Assembly: GCF_003477995.1 (NCBI RefSeq)
Contig: NZ_QUEM01000002.1
Coordinates: forward strand, 150,820 to 214,819
Direction: 5' to 3'
Origin: Bacteroides sp. OF04-15BH
GTDB taxonomy: Bacteria; Bacteroidota; Bacteroidia; Bacteroidales; Bacteroidaceae
Length of the DNA stretch: 64,000 nucleotides
The position numbers and the translations under genes were made by a program. Positions within the stretch are counted from its first letter, which is position 1; each line of letters opens with the position of its first letter. The notes beneath the pieces were generated by a model. The model saw only the letters and a list, made by a program, of their open reading frames with translations. It was not told the DNA's origin and did no database searches. Shown piece after piece: positions 31,168-38,798 of the stretch.

Positions 31168-32142
31168 TTATAGTTGATAAGACACATTGAATACCAGGGT
31201 TGGTGTGGATACATGGTATTGGGCATAGGCCACGCCCAGTTTGAAGCGCTGGAGCATCAGTCCGCCTCCGAACGACAGACCGGCGCCGTGCGACTTGCCG
31301 GCTTCCTTCATCTCCGCAGCGCGGCGGAAGTTATAGCCGGCCGACAGATAAAAGGAGTTGGACGGTGTGATGTCGACACCCAGACTGAAGTGATTGAGCA
31401 GCATGGTGCCGAACTTTTCCTTTCCTTCCGGATTGTAATAATATTTATAGTTCCAGCGGGTCAGGTCGTTCATCGTTACGGTGACACGCACCGGGGCATG
31501 GTTCATTCCCTTGGTGAATCCCACAGACAAGTCAAACGGAATCCGTTCGAACTGGTCGTTATAGGCTTTCACCTGGCCGCCCACATTGCTGGCCACTGCC
31601 GAGAGCGAGAAATCGGCATCTTCATTATAATAGTTCAGTCCCAGATCGACGGCCAGACCGATAGACTGGTAGCCCGCCAGACCGGAGTAGATGAATTTTC
31701 CGGTGACACCGCCCGCCCAATAGTCATTGAACAGGTAAGAATAGACTCCGCCGAGAGCCATGTCGAGCGATGAGAGTGTGCCCCCTTCGATACCTTCTTC
31801 ATTGGTTTCGGTAATTTTGCCATAGTTGCTGAACTGCGCCAGCACCCCCCAGGTGTTCCGTTCGCCTGCAGTGCGGATATAGGCGGCGCTTCCGCTTTTG
31901 GAACCCTGCATATAAGTCATGAAGTTCAGATTGATGGTATTGTCGGAAACGGCCGACGAGAGAGCCGGATTGAGAAAAACCAGCGAAGCATCGTCTTCGA
32001 TGAGCGAAACGGCCGGTCCGCCCAGTGCCGTGGCATGAGCCGATGCCGGCTGCTTCAGAAAATTAAAAACGCTGGAAGCCTCCTGTGCCTGGGCAAACAG
32101 GGGCAGAAGTATTCCGAAAAGTAGACAGCCAGTTTTTTTCAT
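31168..32142 (-). CDS. porQ: Outer-membrane protein PorQ-like (type IX secretion family)
   Basis: This is a predicted outer-membrane beta-barrel of 324 residues from the ATG at 32142. The signal is GCLLFGILLPLFAQA-Q. The mature start FNFLKQPASAHATALGG is the conserved PorQ opening, followed by DDASLVFLNPALSS. Alternating hydrophobic/aromatic strands run to the C-terminal aromatic-rich end. In Porphyromonas PorQ is linked to type IX secretion, but many gut Bacteroides keep porQ without the rest of that system, so the role here is open. The promoter TATCTTTG lies at 32163-32170. Two ATGs are in frame; I prefer the second (MKKTG). Confidence 0.85.
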   Translation of the reverse strand: MKKTGCLLFGILLPLFAQAQEASSVFNFLKQPASAHATALGGPAVSLIEDDASLVFLNPALSSAVSDNTINLNFMTYMQGSKSGSAAYIRTAGERNTWGVLAQFSNYGKITETNEEGIEGGTLSSLDMALGGVYSYLFNDYWAGGVTGKFIYSGLAGYQSIGLAVDLGLNYYNEDADFSLSAVASNVGGQVKAYNDQFERIPFDLSVGFTKGMNHAPVRVTVTMNDLTRWNYKYYYNPEGKEKFGTMLLNHFSLGVDITPSNSFYLSAGYNFRRAAEMKEAGKSHGAGLSFGGGLMLQRFKLGVAYAQYHVSTPTLVFNVSYQL

Positions 32143-32162
32143 TATCATTCTAATTTTGTGGT

Positions 32163-32170
32163 CAAAGATA
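32163..32170 (-). promoter_or_regulatory. Putative -7 promoter element for porQ-cmk-ispH
   Basis: TATCTTTG on the minus strand lies 20 bases upstream of the porQ start. Confidence 0.6.
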
Positions 32171-32295
32171 CATCTTTTTTAAAATATAACGTAGAAAAAA
32201 GGAGTTTAGGGTGTCAGATACCCGAAAAAATAAAAAAGAATGCGCTTGCCGAAAAAAAAAAGAGGATTTCAGTATCTTAAAATAAAAAAATGTGC

Positions 32296-32303
32296 TACAT
32301 TTG
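32296..32303 (+). promoter_or_regulatory. Putative -7 promoter element for tonB
   Basis: TACATTTG, a full consensus match, lies 36 bases upstream of the tonB ATG. Confidence 0.6.
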
Positions 32304-32339
32304 CCACGTTAAGACGAATAAGTAAAAATAAAATATATT

Positions 32340-33056
32340 ATGGAAATAAAAAAATCGCAGAAAGCAGATCTTGAAGGTAAGAAAAGCACCAGCATGTTGA
32401 TTGGCTATGTGATTGTTCTTGCTGCTATCTTCGTTGCGTTCGAATGGACACAGCGCGAAAAGAAAGTTGTAGAGGTGGAACCCGTATTCTCCGCAGCCAT
32501 TGAGGAAGACATGATTCCAATCTCAAAACAACCTGAAGTTATGGCTCCTCCTCCAGCAGCTGCTCCTAAGATTGCCGAAATCCTGAACATCGTGGACAAC
32601 GAGACCGAACTGGTAGAGGAAGAGGTAGAAAGTTCTGAGGAAATGAATCAGGCTATCGCCCCTGTAACCGGTACCGGTGGTGTGGCTTCAACAGGTCCTA
32701 CTGGTCCTGTCGGTCCTGTAGTAGAGGCTGTAGAAGATGAAACCATTTATAACATGGCTGAGCAGAATCCGGAATTCCCGGGTGGTGATGCCGCTTGTAT
32801 GAAATGGTTGCAGGAAAACATCAAGTATCCGCCAATCTGTGTAGAACAGAATATTCAGGGACGTGTTATCGCAACCTTCGTGGTAAATAAGGACGGTTCT
32901 ATCGTGGATATCACAATCGTAAGAAGCCCGGATCCATATTTGTCAAAAGAAGCTGAGCGCGTGTTGAAGATGATGCCACGCTGGAAGCCTGGTCGTCAGG
33001 GTGGAAAACCAGTACGTGTGAAATTCTCTTTGCCGGTAACATTCCGCTTACAGTAA
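32340..33056 (+). CDS. tonB: TonB energy transducer
   Basis: TonB transmits proton-motive force from ExbB/ExbD to outer-membrane receptors. The 238-residue protein has one N-terminal membrane helix (MLIGYVIVLAAIFVAFEW) and a periplasmic linker rich in Pro, Glu and Val. The C-terminal TonB domain is typical of Bacteroidetes: NPEFPGGDAACMKWLQENI, IQGRVIATFVVNKDGSIV, and MMPRWKPGRQGGKPVRVK with the terminal FRLQ. ExbB and ExbD proteins are encoded 3 kb downstream on the same strand. A small terminator follows directly. Confidence 0.93.
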   Translation: MEIKKSQKADLEGKKSTSMLIGYVIVLAAIFVAFEWTQREKKVVEVEPVFSAAIEEDMIPISKQPEVMAPPPAAAPKIAEILNIVDNETELVEEEVESSEEMNQAIAPVTGTGGVASTGPTGPVGPVVEAVEDETIYNMAEQNPEFPGGDAACMKWLQENIKYPPICVEQNIQGRVIATFVVNKDGSIVDITIVRSPDPYLSKEAERVLKMMPRWKPGRQGGKPVRVKFSLPVTFRLQ

Positions 33057-33069
33057 TATAGGAAAAATC

Positions 33070-33097
33070 AAAGGCTGCCTTGTGCAGCCTTTTTTTA
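33070..33097 (+). terminator. Terminator of tonB
   Basis: AAAGGCTGC pairs with GCAGCCTTT over a five-base loop, followed by a T-run. It lies 13 bases after tonB and just before the next gene, so some read-through is possible. Confidence 0.8.
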
Positions 33098-33115
33098 ATC
33101 ATTAATGTTTCGCTT

Positions 33116-34090
33116 ATGTATACTTCAAAAGAAATAATCGCTTTTGTCAGAGAGCAGGTTGAAAAGATGAATATCAAGGCCACACCGGCCGGACTCTACG
33201 ATCCTATCCGTTATGTCCTGTCTATGGGAGGCAAGCGCCTCCGTCCGGTGCTCATGCTCATGGCCTATAACCTTTATCGTGAGGATCTCGAACGCATCGT
33301 GCCGTTGGCTTTGGGTCTGGAGACTTATCATAACTATACCCTGCTGCATGATGACCTGATGGACCATGCCGATATGCGCCGTGGTCATCTTACCGTGCAT
33401 AAGAAATGGAATGAGAATACGGCTATCCTCAGTGGAGATTCCATGTTGGTGTTGGCTTATTCCATGATGCAGCAGGCACCGGCTGAACATCTGGCCGCCG
33501 TGCTCGACCTGTTTACCCGCACCGCTCTTGAAATCGGAGAGGGACAACAGTATGACATTGACTTTGAGGAACGTAACGATGTTACCGAGGACGAATACAT
33601 CGAAATGATCCGTCTGAAAACTTCCGTCCTGTTGGCTTGCGCCTTGAAAATCGGTGCCCTGACCGGTGGGGCAGAGGCAAAGGATTCCGACTTGCTGTAT
33701 CAGTTCGGTGAGAAAGTCGGTCTGGCTTTCCAGTTGCAGGATGATTATCTGGATGTTTACGGTGATCCTGAAAAATTCGGTAAGAAAATCGGAGGAGATA
33801 TCCTTTGCAACAAGAAGACCTATATGCTGATCAAGGCTTTCGAACTTGCCGACGAAGAGCAGCGCCGCATCCTGAAAAGCTGGATTGACTGCAAATCTTA
33901 TGTAGAAGAGGAGAAAATCTCTTCGGTACGCGCCATCTATGATGCGGTGGGTGTACCGGGATGCTGCAACGAAAAGATCAATGCCTACTTTGAAGAAGCC
34001 CTGCAACTGCTCGAAAAGGTAGCTCTGCCCGAAGAGAAAAAAGAGGGTCTGAAACAGTTTGTACTTACTTTGCTGGACCGCGACGTATAA
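33116..34090 (+). CDS. Polyprenyl diphosphate synthase (trans-isoprenyl)
   Basis: This enzyme condenses IPP with an allylic diphosphate to make a longer prenyl diphosphate, for menaquinone side chains or farnesyl/geranylgeranyl supply. From the ATG at 33116 it has 324 residues. The first Asp-rich motif is LLHDDLMDHADMRRG and the second is LQDDYLDVYGDPEKFGKKIG. The upstream GGKRLRPVLMLMAYNL gives the Lys-Arg diphosphate-binding pair. I chose this ATG because the upstream in-frame TTG lies inside the tonB terminator. Chain length cannot be read with confidence from sequence alone. tatD starts three bases after the stop. Confidence 0.92.
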   Translation: MYTSKEIIAFVREQVEKMNIKATPAGLYDPIRYVLSMGGKRLRPVLMLMAYNLYREDLERIVPLALGLETYHNYTLLHDDLMDHADMRRGHLTVHKKWNENTAILSGDSMLVLAYSMMQQAPAEHLAAVLDLFTRTALEIGEGQQYDIDFEERNDVTEDEYIEMIRLKTSVLLACALKIGALTGGAEAKDSDLLYQFGEKVGLAFQLQDDYLDVYGDPEKFGKKIGGDILCNKKTYMLIKAFELADEEQRRILKSWIDCKSYVEEEKISSVRAIYDAVGVPGCCNEKINAYFEEALQLLEKVALPEEKKEGLKQFVLTLLDRDV

Positions 34091-34092
34091 TT

Positions 34093-34881
34093 ATGTATAT
34101 TATCGACACACACGCTCATCTTTATGGTGAGGAGTTTTCAGAAGATATAGACCAGGTGCTCGAACGGGCCCGTCAAAATGGAGTGGGTAAGATTTTCCTG
34201 CCGAATATTGATGAGCCCAGCATCGCGGCCATGAATCGTCTGGTGGAGAAAAATCCCGGTTTCCTGTATCCGATGATGGGGCTGCATCCTACGGATTTGG
34301 GGCAGGACTACCGGGAAGTGCTTCAGCGCATGGAGAAACTGGTGGCGGCACCGGGACATCCTTATATTGGTATCGGTGAGGTGGGACTGGACTATTACTG
34401 GGACGACAGTATGAAAAAGGAACAGCTGGCAGCTTTCGACTTTCAGGTACAGCTTGCTCTGAAGTACGACTTGCCGCTGATGATTCACAGCCGTTCCGCA
34501 CATGCCGATCTGGTGCGCGTGCTGGATGTCTATCGCGGAGAACCGCTGCGGGGCGTTTTCCATAGCTTTGTTGGTACCGTCGAAGAAGCCGAAGAGCTGC
34601 TTGCGTTCAAGGATTTTGCCTTGGGCATAAACGGCATCGTGACTTTCAAGAAATCCGATTTGCCGGCAACCTTGCAGACGGTGGTTCCTTTGCATCGTCT
34701 GGTGCTCGAAACCGATTCGCCTTATCTGGCTCCGGTGCCTTATCGGGGCAAGCGCAATGAAAGTGGTTATCTGCCTCAGGTCGTTCAGAAATTGAGCCAG
34801 ATTTACGGGGTGGATGAGAACGAAATTATACGGCACACTGCTGCCACGGCACTGAAAATATTTGACCGGGTGGAAGCTTAA
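34093..34881 (+). CDS. TatD-family metal-dependent hydrolase (DNase)
   Basis: This is a TIM-barrel amidohydrolase-like nuclease of the TatD/YcfH group, cytoplasmic, 262 residues. The metal ligands lie in IDTHAHLYGEEF (HxH), IGEVGLDYYWD (Glu), MIHSRSAHADLVRVL (His), VFHSFVGTVEEAEEL (His) and LVLETDSPYLAP (Asp). The protein ends shortly after HTAATALKIF as usual. It is encoded three bases after the prenyl synthase, so it is co-transcribed with it. TatD proteins have been tied to DNA repair and turnover; the exact substrate here is not visible. Confidence 0.94.
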   Translation: MYIIDTHAHLYGEEFSEDIDQVLERARQNGVGKIFLPNIDEPSIAAMNRLVEKNPGFLYPMMGLHPTDLGQDYREVLQRMEKLVAAPGHPYIGIGEVGLDYYWDDSMKKEQLAAFDFQVQLALKYDLPLMIHSRSAHADLVRVLDVYRGEPLRGVFHSFVGTVEEAEELLAFKDFALGINGIVTFKKSDLPATLQTVVPLHRLVLETDSPYLAPVPYRGKRNESGYLPQVVQKLSQIYGVDENEIIRHTAATALKIFDRVEA

Positions 34882-34958
34882 AAAAGGAAAAAAAGAAATA
34901 TTTCATAAGTTAACGCAAATTTTTCTTTGTGGAATAGTGGATAAGAACAAAAAAAGAA

Positions 34959-34966
34959 TATTTTTG
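34959..34966 (+). promoter_or_regulatory. Putative -7 promoter element for tRNA-Ser and the exb operon
   Basis: TATTTTTG lies 88 bases upstream of tRNA-Ser. No full consensus element was found between the tRNA and exbB, so one transcript may carry both. Confidence 0.45.
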
Positions 34967-35054
34967 CACCTGATTTCGCTTGCATATCGCATTTTTTTTG
35001 TAATTTGCACCCGTTTTGAGAATGTAGCATTTTTTTTGAACATTTTCAGTTAAA

Positions 35055-35142
35055 GGAGAGATGCTCGAGTGGCTGAAGAGGCACGCCTGGAAAGCGTGTG
35101 TACGTCAAAAGCGTATCGGGGGTTCGAATCCCCCTCTCTCCG
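35055..35142 (+). tRNA. tRNA-Ser(GGA)
   Basis: The 88-base gene has acceptor GGAGAGA with TCTCTCC and discriminator G. The anticodon arm is CACGC-CTGGAAA-GCGTG, giving anticodon GGA, which reads UCC and UCU. The long variable arm typical of class II tRNA-Ser (around GTACGTCAAAAGCGTAT) and the T arm GGGGG-TTCGAAT-CCCCC are clear. CCA is not encoded. exbB starts 45 bases downstream. Confidence 0.95.
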
Positions 35143-35187
35143 CGATAAATATAAAACAATTAATAATCTTAAAAAATTAGACACACA

Positions 35188-36000
35188 ATGAAAAAGTTAT
35201 TTGCAATTATTGCGATGATGGGAGTCTTTGCATTTGGTGCGACTCAGTCGATGATGGCTCAGGCCGACTCAGCTGCCGTAGATTCAGCTGCCGTTGACAC
35301 AACTGTTGTTGATACAGCTGCTGCTGTTTCAGAAGAAATCGCTCAGGAGCCTATCGTAGAAGAAGGTGGTCTCCACAAAGAGTTGAAGACTAAGTTTATC
35401 GAAGGTGACGCTGGCTTTATGTCATTGGTAGCCATTGCATTGGTATTGGGTTTGGCTTTCTGTATCGAGCGTATCATCTACTTGAGCTTGGCAGAAATCA
35501 ACGTGAAGAAACTGTTGGCTTCTTTGGAAGAGAAGTTGTCAGCTGGTGATGTAGAAGGTGCTAAGGAAGTATGCCGCAACACTCGTGGTCCTGTTGCTTC
35601 TATCTGCTATCAGGGTCTGATGCGTATCGACGAGGGTATCGAAAACGTTGAGCGTTCAGTTGTTGCTTACGGAAGCGTACAGTCAAGCTACTTGGAGCAG
35701 GGTTGCTCATGGATCACACTGTTCATCGCCATGGCTCCGTCTTTGGGATTCTTGGGAACTGTGATCGGTATGGTTATGGCGTTCGACCAGATCCAGCAGG
35801 CTGGTGATATCTCTCCGACAGTTGTTGCCGGTGGTATGAAGGTGGCCTTGATTACTACTATCTTCGGTATCGTGGTTGCTTTGATCCTGCAGATTTTCTA
35901 CAACTATATCCTGTCTAAGATCGAGACTATCACCTCTCACATGGAAGAGGCTACAATCTCTCTGTTGGATATGTGTATGAAGTATAACTTGAAAAAATAA
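35188..36000 (+). CDS. exbB: MotA/TolQ/ExbB proton channel protein with exported N-terminal extension
   Basis: ExbB forms the pentameric proton channel that powers TonB. The 270-residue protein carries an N-terminal signal-like helix (LFAIIAMMGVFAFGATQSMM-AQ). A 40-residue repeat-like stretch built from DSAAVDTTVVDTAA then precedes the channel core. The core has three membrane helices: FMSLVAIALVLGLAFCIERI, then WITLFIAMAPSLGFLGTVIG and MKVALITTIFGIVVALILQI, the last two with the family TMAPLLGLLGTV-like motif. E. coli ExbB lacks the exported extension. It heads an operon of four genes: exbB, an unknown membrane protein and two exbD. Confidence 0.92.
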   Translation: MKKLFAIIAMMGVFAFGATQSMMAQADSAAVDSAAVDTTVVDTAAAVSEEIAQEPIVEEGGLHKELKTKFIEGDAGFMSLVAIALVLGLAFCIERIIYLSLAEINVKKLLASLEEKLSAGDVEGAKEVCRNTRGPVASICYQGLMRIDEGIENVERSVVAYGSVQSSYLEQGCSWITLFIAMAPSLGFLGTVIGMVMAFDQIQQAGDISPTVVAGGMKVALITTIFGIVVALILQIFYNYILSKIETITSHMEEATISLLDMCMKYNLKK

Positions 36001-36006
36001 TAAATC

Positions 36007-36498
36007 ATGATAAAGACAGAAAAATTGTCTAGAACCGTCCTGAATGTCTGCATTGCAATCATCCTGGTTGTATTCGCATTCTTCTTCTTGTACGGTTATG
36101 ACAACCCAATGGGCGATTACAATGAGCCCAAATGTACCGAGGCTGTTATTTACCTCATGTACGTGCTGATCGGTGTAACTGCCGTGCTGGCTGTATGGAG
36201 CGCAATTAAGAGCATTAAAGACGGTATGGGAGCTTCAGGTGAGAACCTGAGTGGTGTTCCCGGTGGCAAGATTAGTTTTATATCTGTAGTTCTGTTGGTT
36301 GGTTCTTTGGCCGTTGGCTTGCTGACCAATCTGAATGAGCCTGACTTTACAGCTGCTGACGGTAACGTAACCAGCGGTGCCATGGTTTCAGTGGTGGATA
36401 TGTTCATCATCTCTATCTATATCCTGATGGCTGTAGCTGCAATCGCTGTTGTGGTTAATATGTCAGGTATCGTTAAGAAGAGCGCACAAAAGAAATAA
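36007..36498 (+). CDS. Unknown four-helix membrane protein in the exb operon
   Basis: The 163-residue protein has four hydrophobic segments: VCIAIILVVFAFFFLYGY, IYLMYVLIGVTAVLAVWSAI, ISFISVVLLVGSLAVGLL and MFIISIYILMAVAAIAVVV. The loops are short; one carries the Gly/Pro-rich GENLSGVPGGK and another the acidic NEPDFTAADGN. It starts 6 bases after exbB and 35 bases before the first exbD. I do not recognise a named family. Its place inside the operon suggests an extra subunit or assembly factor of the proton channel complex, which is inference. Confidence 0.8.
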   Translation: MIKTEKLSRTVLNVCIAIILVVFAFFFLYGYDNPMGDYNEPKCTEAVIYLMYVLIGVTAVLAVWSAIKSIKDGMGASGENLSGVPGGKISFISVVLLVGSLAVGLLTNLNEPDFTAADGNVTSGAMVSVVDMFIISIYILMAVAAIAVVVNMSGIVKKSAQKK

Positions 36499-36533
36499 CA
36501 ACATCGTTTTCAATTTATAAAACTAAAAATTAA

Positions 36534-37124
36534 ATGGCAAAGAAAAAAAGATCAGTACCTGGTTTGAACGCGAGTTCTACTGCGGACATTTCTTTCATTT
36601 TGCTGATTTTCTTCCTGGTGACCACTTCTATGGATACTGACATGGGTTTGGTTCGCCGCCTTCCGCCTCCACCAGAGGACGAACAGAACGAAGCTGAAAT
36701 CGATGTAAAGGAAAGAAACGTACTGAACGTAAAAATCAACTCTGCCGGTAATTTGATGGTAAACGGTGACTTTATCGCTTTGGATCAGCTTTGCGAACGT
36801 GCAAAGGAATTTGTTCAGAATCCGAACAACTCACCGTCATTGCCAGAGAAACATGCCAAAAACATCCCATTGCTGGGTATGTGCGCGGTAACCGACAAAC
36901 ATGTGATTTCTGTACAGACCGACCGTGGTACAAGCTATAATGTGTACTTCCAGGTTCAGAATGAATTGGTACGTGCTTACAACGAACTGCGTGATGAGTT
37001 GGCAAAAGCTAAATTCGGCAGACTGTATGCAAACTGTACCGATGAGCAGCAGGAGGCTATCCGCGGTTATTATCCGCAGAAGATCTCTGAGGCAGAACCT
37101 AAAAATTATGGAGGAGAAAAGTAA
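36534..37124 (+). CDS. exbD: ExbD/TolR biopolymer transport protein, first copy
   Basis: ExbD carries the essential transmembrane Asp of the TonB motor. The 196-residue protein starts with a short cytoplasmic basic stretch (AKKKRSVPG). One membrane helix follows with the conserved Asp, STADISFILLIFFLVTTS, then the MDTDMGLVRRLPPPPEDE turn typical of Bacteroidetes ExbD. The periplasmic domain is larger than usual and includes the insert ERAKEFVQNPNNSPSLPEKH. Its last codon overlaps the start of the second exbD copy by one base (TAATG). Confidence 0.93.
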   Translation: MAKKKRSVPGLNASSTADISFILLIFFLVTTSMDTDMGLVRRLPPPPEDEQNEAEIDVKERNVLNVKINSAGNLMVNGDFIALDQLCERAKEFVQNPNNSPSLPEKHAKNIPLLGMCAVTDKHVISVQTDRGTSYNVYFQVQNELVRAYNELRDELAKAKFGRLYANCTDEQQEAIRGYYPQKISEAEPKNYGGEK

Positions 37125-37582
37125 TGAGCAGATTTAATAAAAAGGGTAGTAGAGAGATGCCCGAAATGAATACATCTTCACTTCCTGACTTGATCTTTAC
37201 CATTCTGTTCTTCTTTATGATTGTAACCACAATGCGTGAGGTTACGCTGAAGGTGAAATTCACCGTTCCGGCCGGTACCGAACTGGAGAAACTGGAGAAG
37301 AAATCAGCAGTATCTTTCATTTATGTGGGTCCTCCAACAGATCAGTTGCGTGCCACAATGGGTTCAGGAACCCGTATTCAGTTGAACGACCGCTTTGCAG
37401 AGCCAGCTGAAATCATGGATTTCGTTGCACAGGAGCGCGCAAGCATGTCAGATCAGGCCGCACAGCAGATCTCATTGAAGGTAGACCAGAAGACCAAGAT
37501 GGGTATCATTACTGATATCAAGCAGGTATTGCGTAAGTCATGGGCTTTGAAGATCAACTATTCAGCTAGTAAACGTAATTAA
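37124..37582 (+). CDS. exbD: ExbD/TolR biopolymer transport protein, second copy
   Basis: This 152-residue ExbD paralogue has the membrane helix SLPDLIFTILFFFMIVTTM with the conserved Asp in LPD, then MREVTLKVKFTVPAG. It shares the layout of the first copy but little sequence beyond the helix, so the two are old paralogues and may form a heteromeric stator. The start overlaps the preceding stop by one base, giving tight translational coupling. A terminator follows 30 bases later. Confidence 0.93.
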   Translation: MSRFNKKGSREMPEMNTSSLPDLIFTILFFFMIVTTMREVTLKVKFTVPAGTELEKLEKKSAVSFIYVGPPTDQLRATMGSGTRIQLNDRFAEPAEIMDFVAQERASMSDQAAQQISLKVDQKTKMGIITDIKQVLRKSWALKINYSASKRN

Positions 37583-37612
37583 GCAATTTGTTGATTATTC
37601 AAATAATTATTA

Positions 37613-37650
37613 AAAAAAGGCATTTCCTTAATCGGAGATGCCTTTTTTTT
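37613..37650 (+). terminator. Terminator of the exb operon
   Basis: GGCATTTCC pairs with GGAGATGCC (one wobble) over a six-base loop and is followed by eight T residues. Confidence 0.9.
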
Positions 37651-37659
37651 GTGATTGTA

Positions 37660-37686
37660 TTACTAAAATTGCTACTTTTGTAGTAA
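37660..37686 (+). promoter_or_regulatory. lrp promoter with overlapping palindrome
   Basis: The -7 element TACTTTTG (37673-37680) is flanked by TTACTA (37660-37665) and TAGTAA (37681-37686), an exact inverted repeat. A repressor bound there would cover the promoter, which fits self-regulation by the Lrp-type protein encoded just downstream. Confidence 0.5.
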
Positions 37687-37704
37687 TCTATAAAATGTAA
37701 CAAT

Positions 37705-38232
37705 ATGAAAGCTTTAAACTTAGACAGCTTGGATGAGCAGATTCTTCAGATGATTGCCTCAAACGCACGTATTCCGTTTTTGGAGGTGGCCCGTGCTTGT
37801 CGGGTTTCTGGTGCAGCCATTCACCAGAGAATTCAGAAACTCGTAAAACTGGGTGTCTTGAAAGGATCTCAATACATTCTGGATCCCGAGAAAATCGGTT
37901 ATGACACTTGTGCTTATATGGGGCTATTCCTGAAAGACCCATCGGACTTTGATCGTGTGGTAGCTGCTTTGGAACAGATTCCTGAGGTGGTAGAATGCCA
38001 TTATACTACAGGAGACTATGATATGTTCATCAAAATCTATGCACGCAACAATAACCACATGCTGAGCATTATTCATGACAAGTTGCAGCCGTTGGGCCTG
38101 CAACGTACGGAAACCATCATTTCCTTCCACGAAGCCTTTTCCCGTCAGATGCCTATTGTAGACATTGCGACAAAGGATTCTGAGCGCAGAAGTGGAGAAG
38201 ATGATGAGACCGAGGATCTGGAGCTTGAATAA
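37705..38232 (+). CDS. Lrp/AsnC family transcriptional regulator
   Basis: Lrp-type regulators respond to amino acids and bind DNA as octamers. The 175-residue protein has an N-terminal winged helix (LDEQILQMIASNARIPFLEV, with recognition helix SGAAIHQRIQKLVKLGVLKG). A RAM ligand domain follows (CAYMGLFLKDPSDFDRVVAA, VVECHYTTGDYDMFIKIYA). A short acidic tail, EDDETEDLELE, ends it and is longer than in E. coli Lrp. It is monocistronic, bounded by terminators. The amino acid sensed cannot be told from the sequence. Confidence 0.93.
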   Translation: MKALNLDSLDEQILQMIASNARIPFLEVARACRVSGAAIHQRIQKLVKLGVLKGSQYILDPEKIGYDTCAYMGLFLKDPSDFDRVVAALEQIPEVVECHYTTGDYDMFIKIYARNNNHMLSIIHDKLQPLGLQRTETIISFHEAFSRQMPIVDIATKDSERRSGEDDETEDLELE

Positions 38233-38284
38233 TCTTCCGCATCTTTTATTGGAGTCAGCAGATTCAAAGCTAAGTATATTGTCA

Positions 38285-38319
38285 GACCTCAGCAGAAACG
38301 TTCTGCTGAGGTCTTTTTC
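38285..38319 (+). terminator. Terminator of the lrp-type gene
   Basis: A perfect 13-base stem (GACCTCAGCAGAA with TTCTGCTGAGGTC) with loop ACG is followed by TTTTT. Confidence 0.92.
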
Positions 38320-38798
38320 TTTTCTGGTATCTACCCATGGTCAGATCCTCTTTGCGTGCTTCTGATGCCTTTAAAATGCGTTTGCTGCAGTTCTTATTCC
38401 ATATCTTGATATTGCCAGATGCTGTGTGGGCTGTTTTTTCCGAAGATATTCTGTTCTTTCCTTGCCTTTACTTTTAAAAGATCATTTTGGGGCGGCATGC
38501 TTTTGGAGCATGAGGTATAAAAACAAAATGTTCGGTAGTATCTCACGATAGTACCGAACGATGTAGGAAAGTATAATCAAATTCTAGAATTAATCAACCC
38601 TTATGCGTCAGGTTGTATTAGTTCCATTCTATAAACCATATAATACAGTTTTGGATTATTTGGTTGATGCAAATATATGTTTAATATGAGTTCATATTAT
38701 TGTATAATTGTACGAAACAACAAAAATGAGACCCTATTTGTACCTTTCAACAAGAATTTTGTAAATGTTTTTAAATGATTGTCAGGACTTTGGAATAT
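38320..38798. other. Gene-free region downstream of the AraC-type gene
   Basis: This AT-rich stretch of about 480 bases has no credible open frame. It holds a minus-strand TATATTTG (38670-38677) and, 110 bases further on, a hairpin GTTCGGTA...TACCGAAC (38530-38559) followed on the minus strand by ATTTTGTTTTTAT. Together these could bound a small RNA, or the hairpin may simply end the AraC-type transcript. Confidence 0.5.
38522..38665 (-). ncRNA. Candidate small RNA, minus strand
   Basis: A consensus -7 element at 38670-38677 (minus) predicts a start near 38663, and the hairpin at 38530-38559 with a U-rich tail predicts an end near 38522, giving a transcript of about 140 bases. No known RNA family is recognised and no good -33 element was found, so this is only a candidate. 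Confidence 0.25.
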
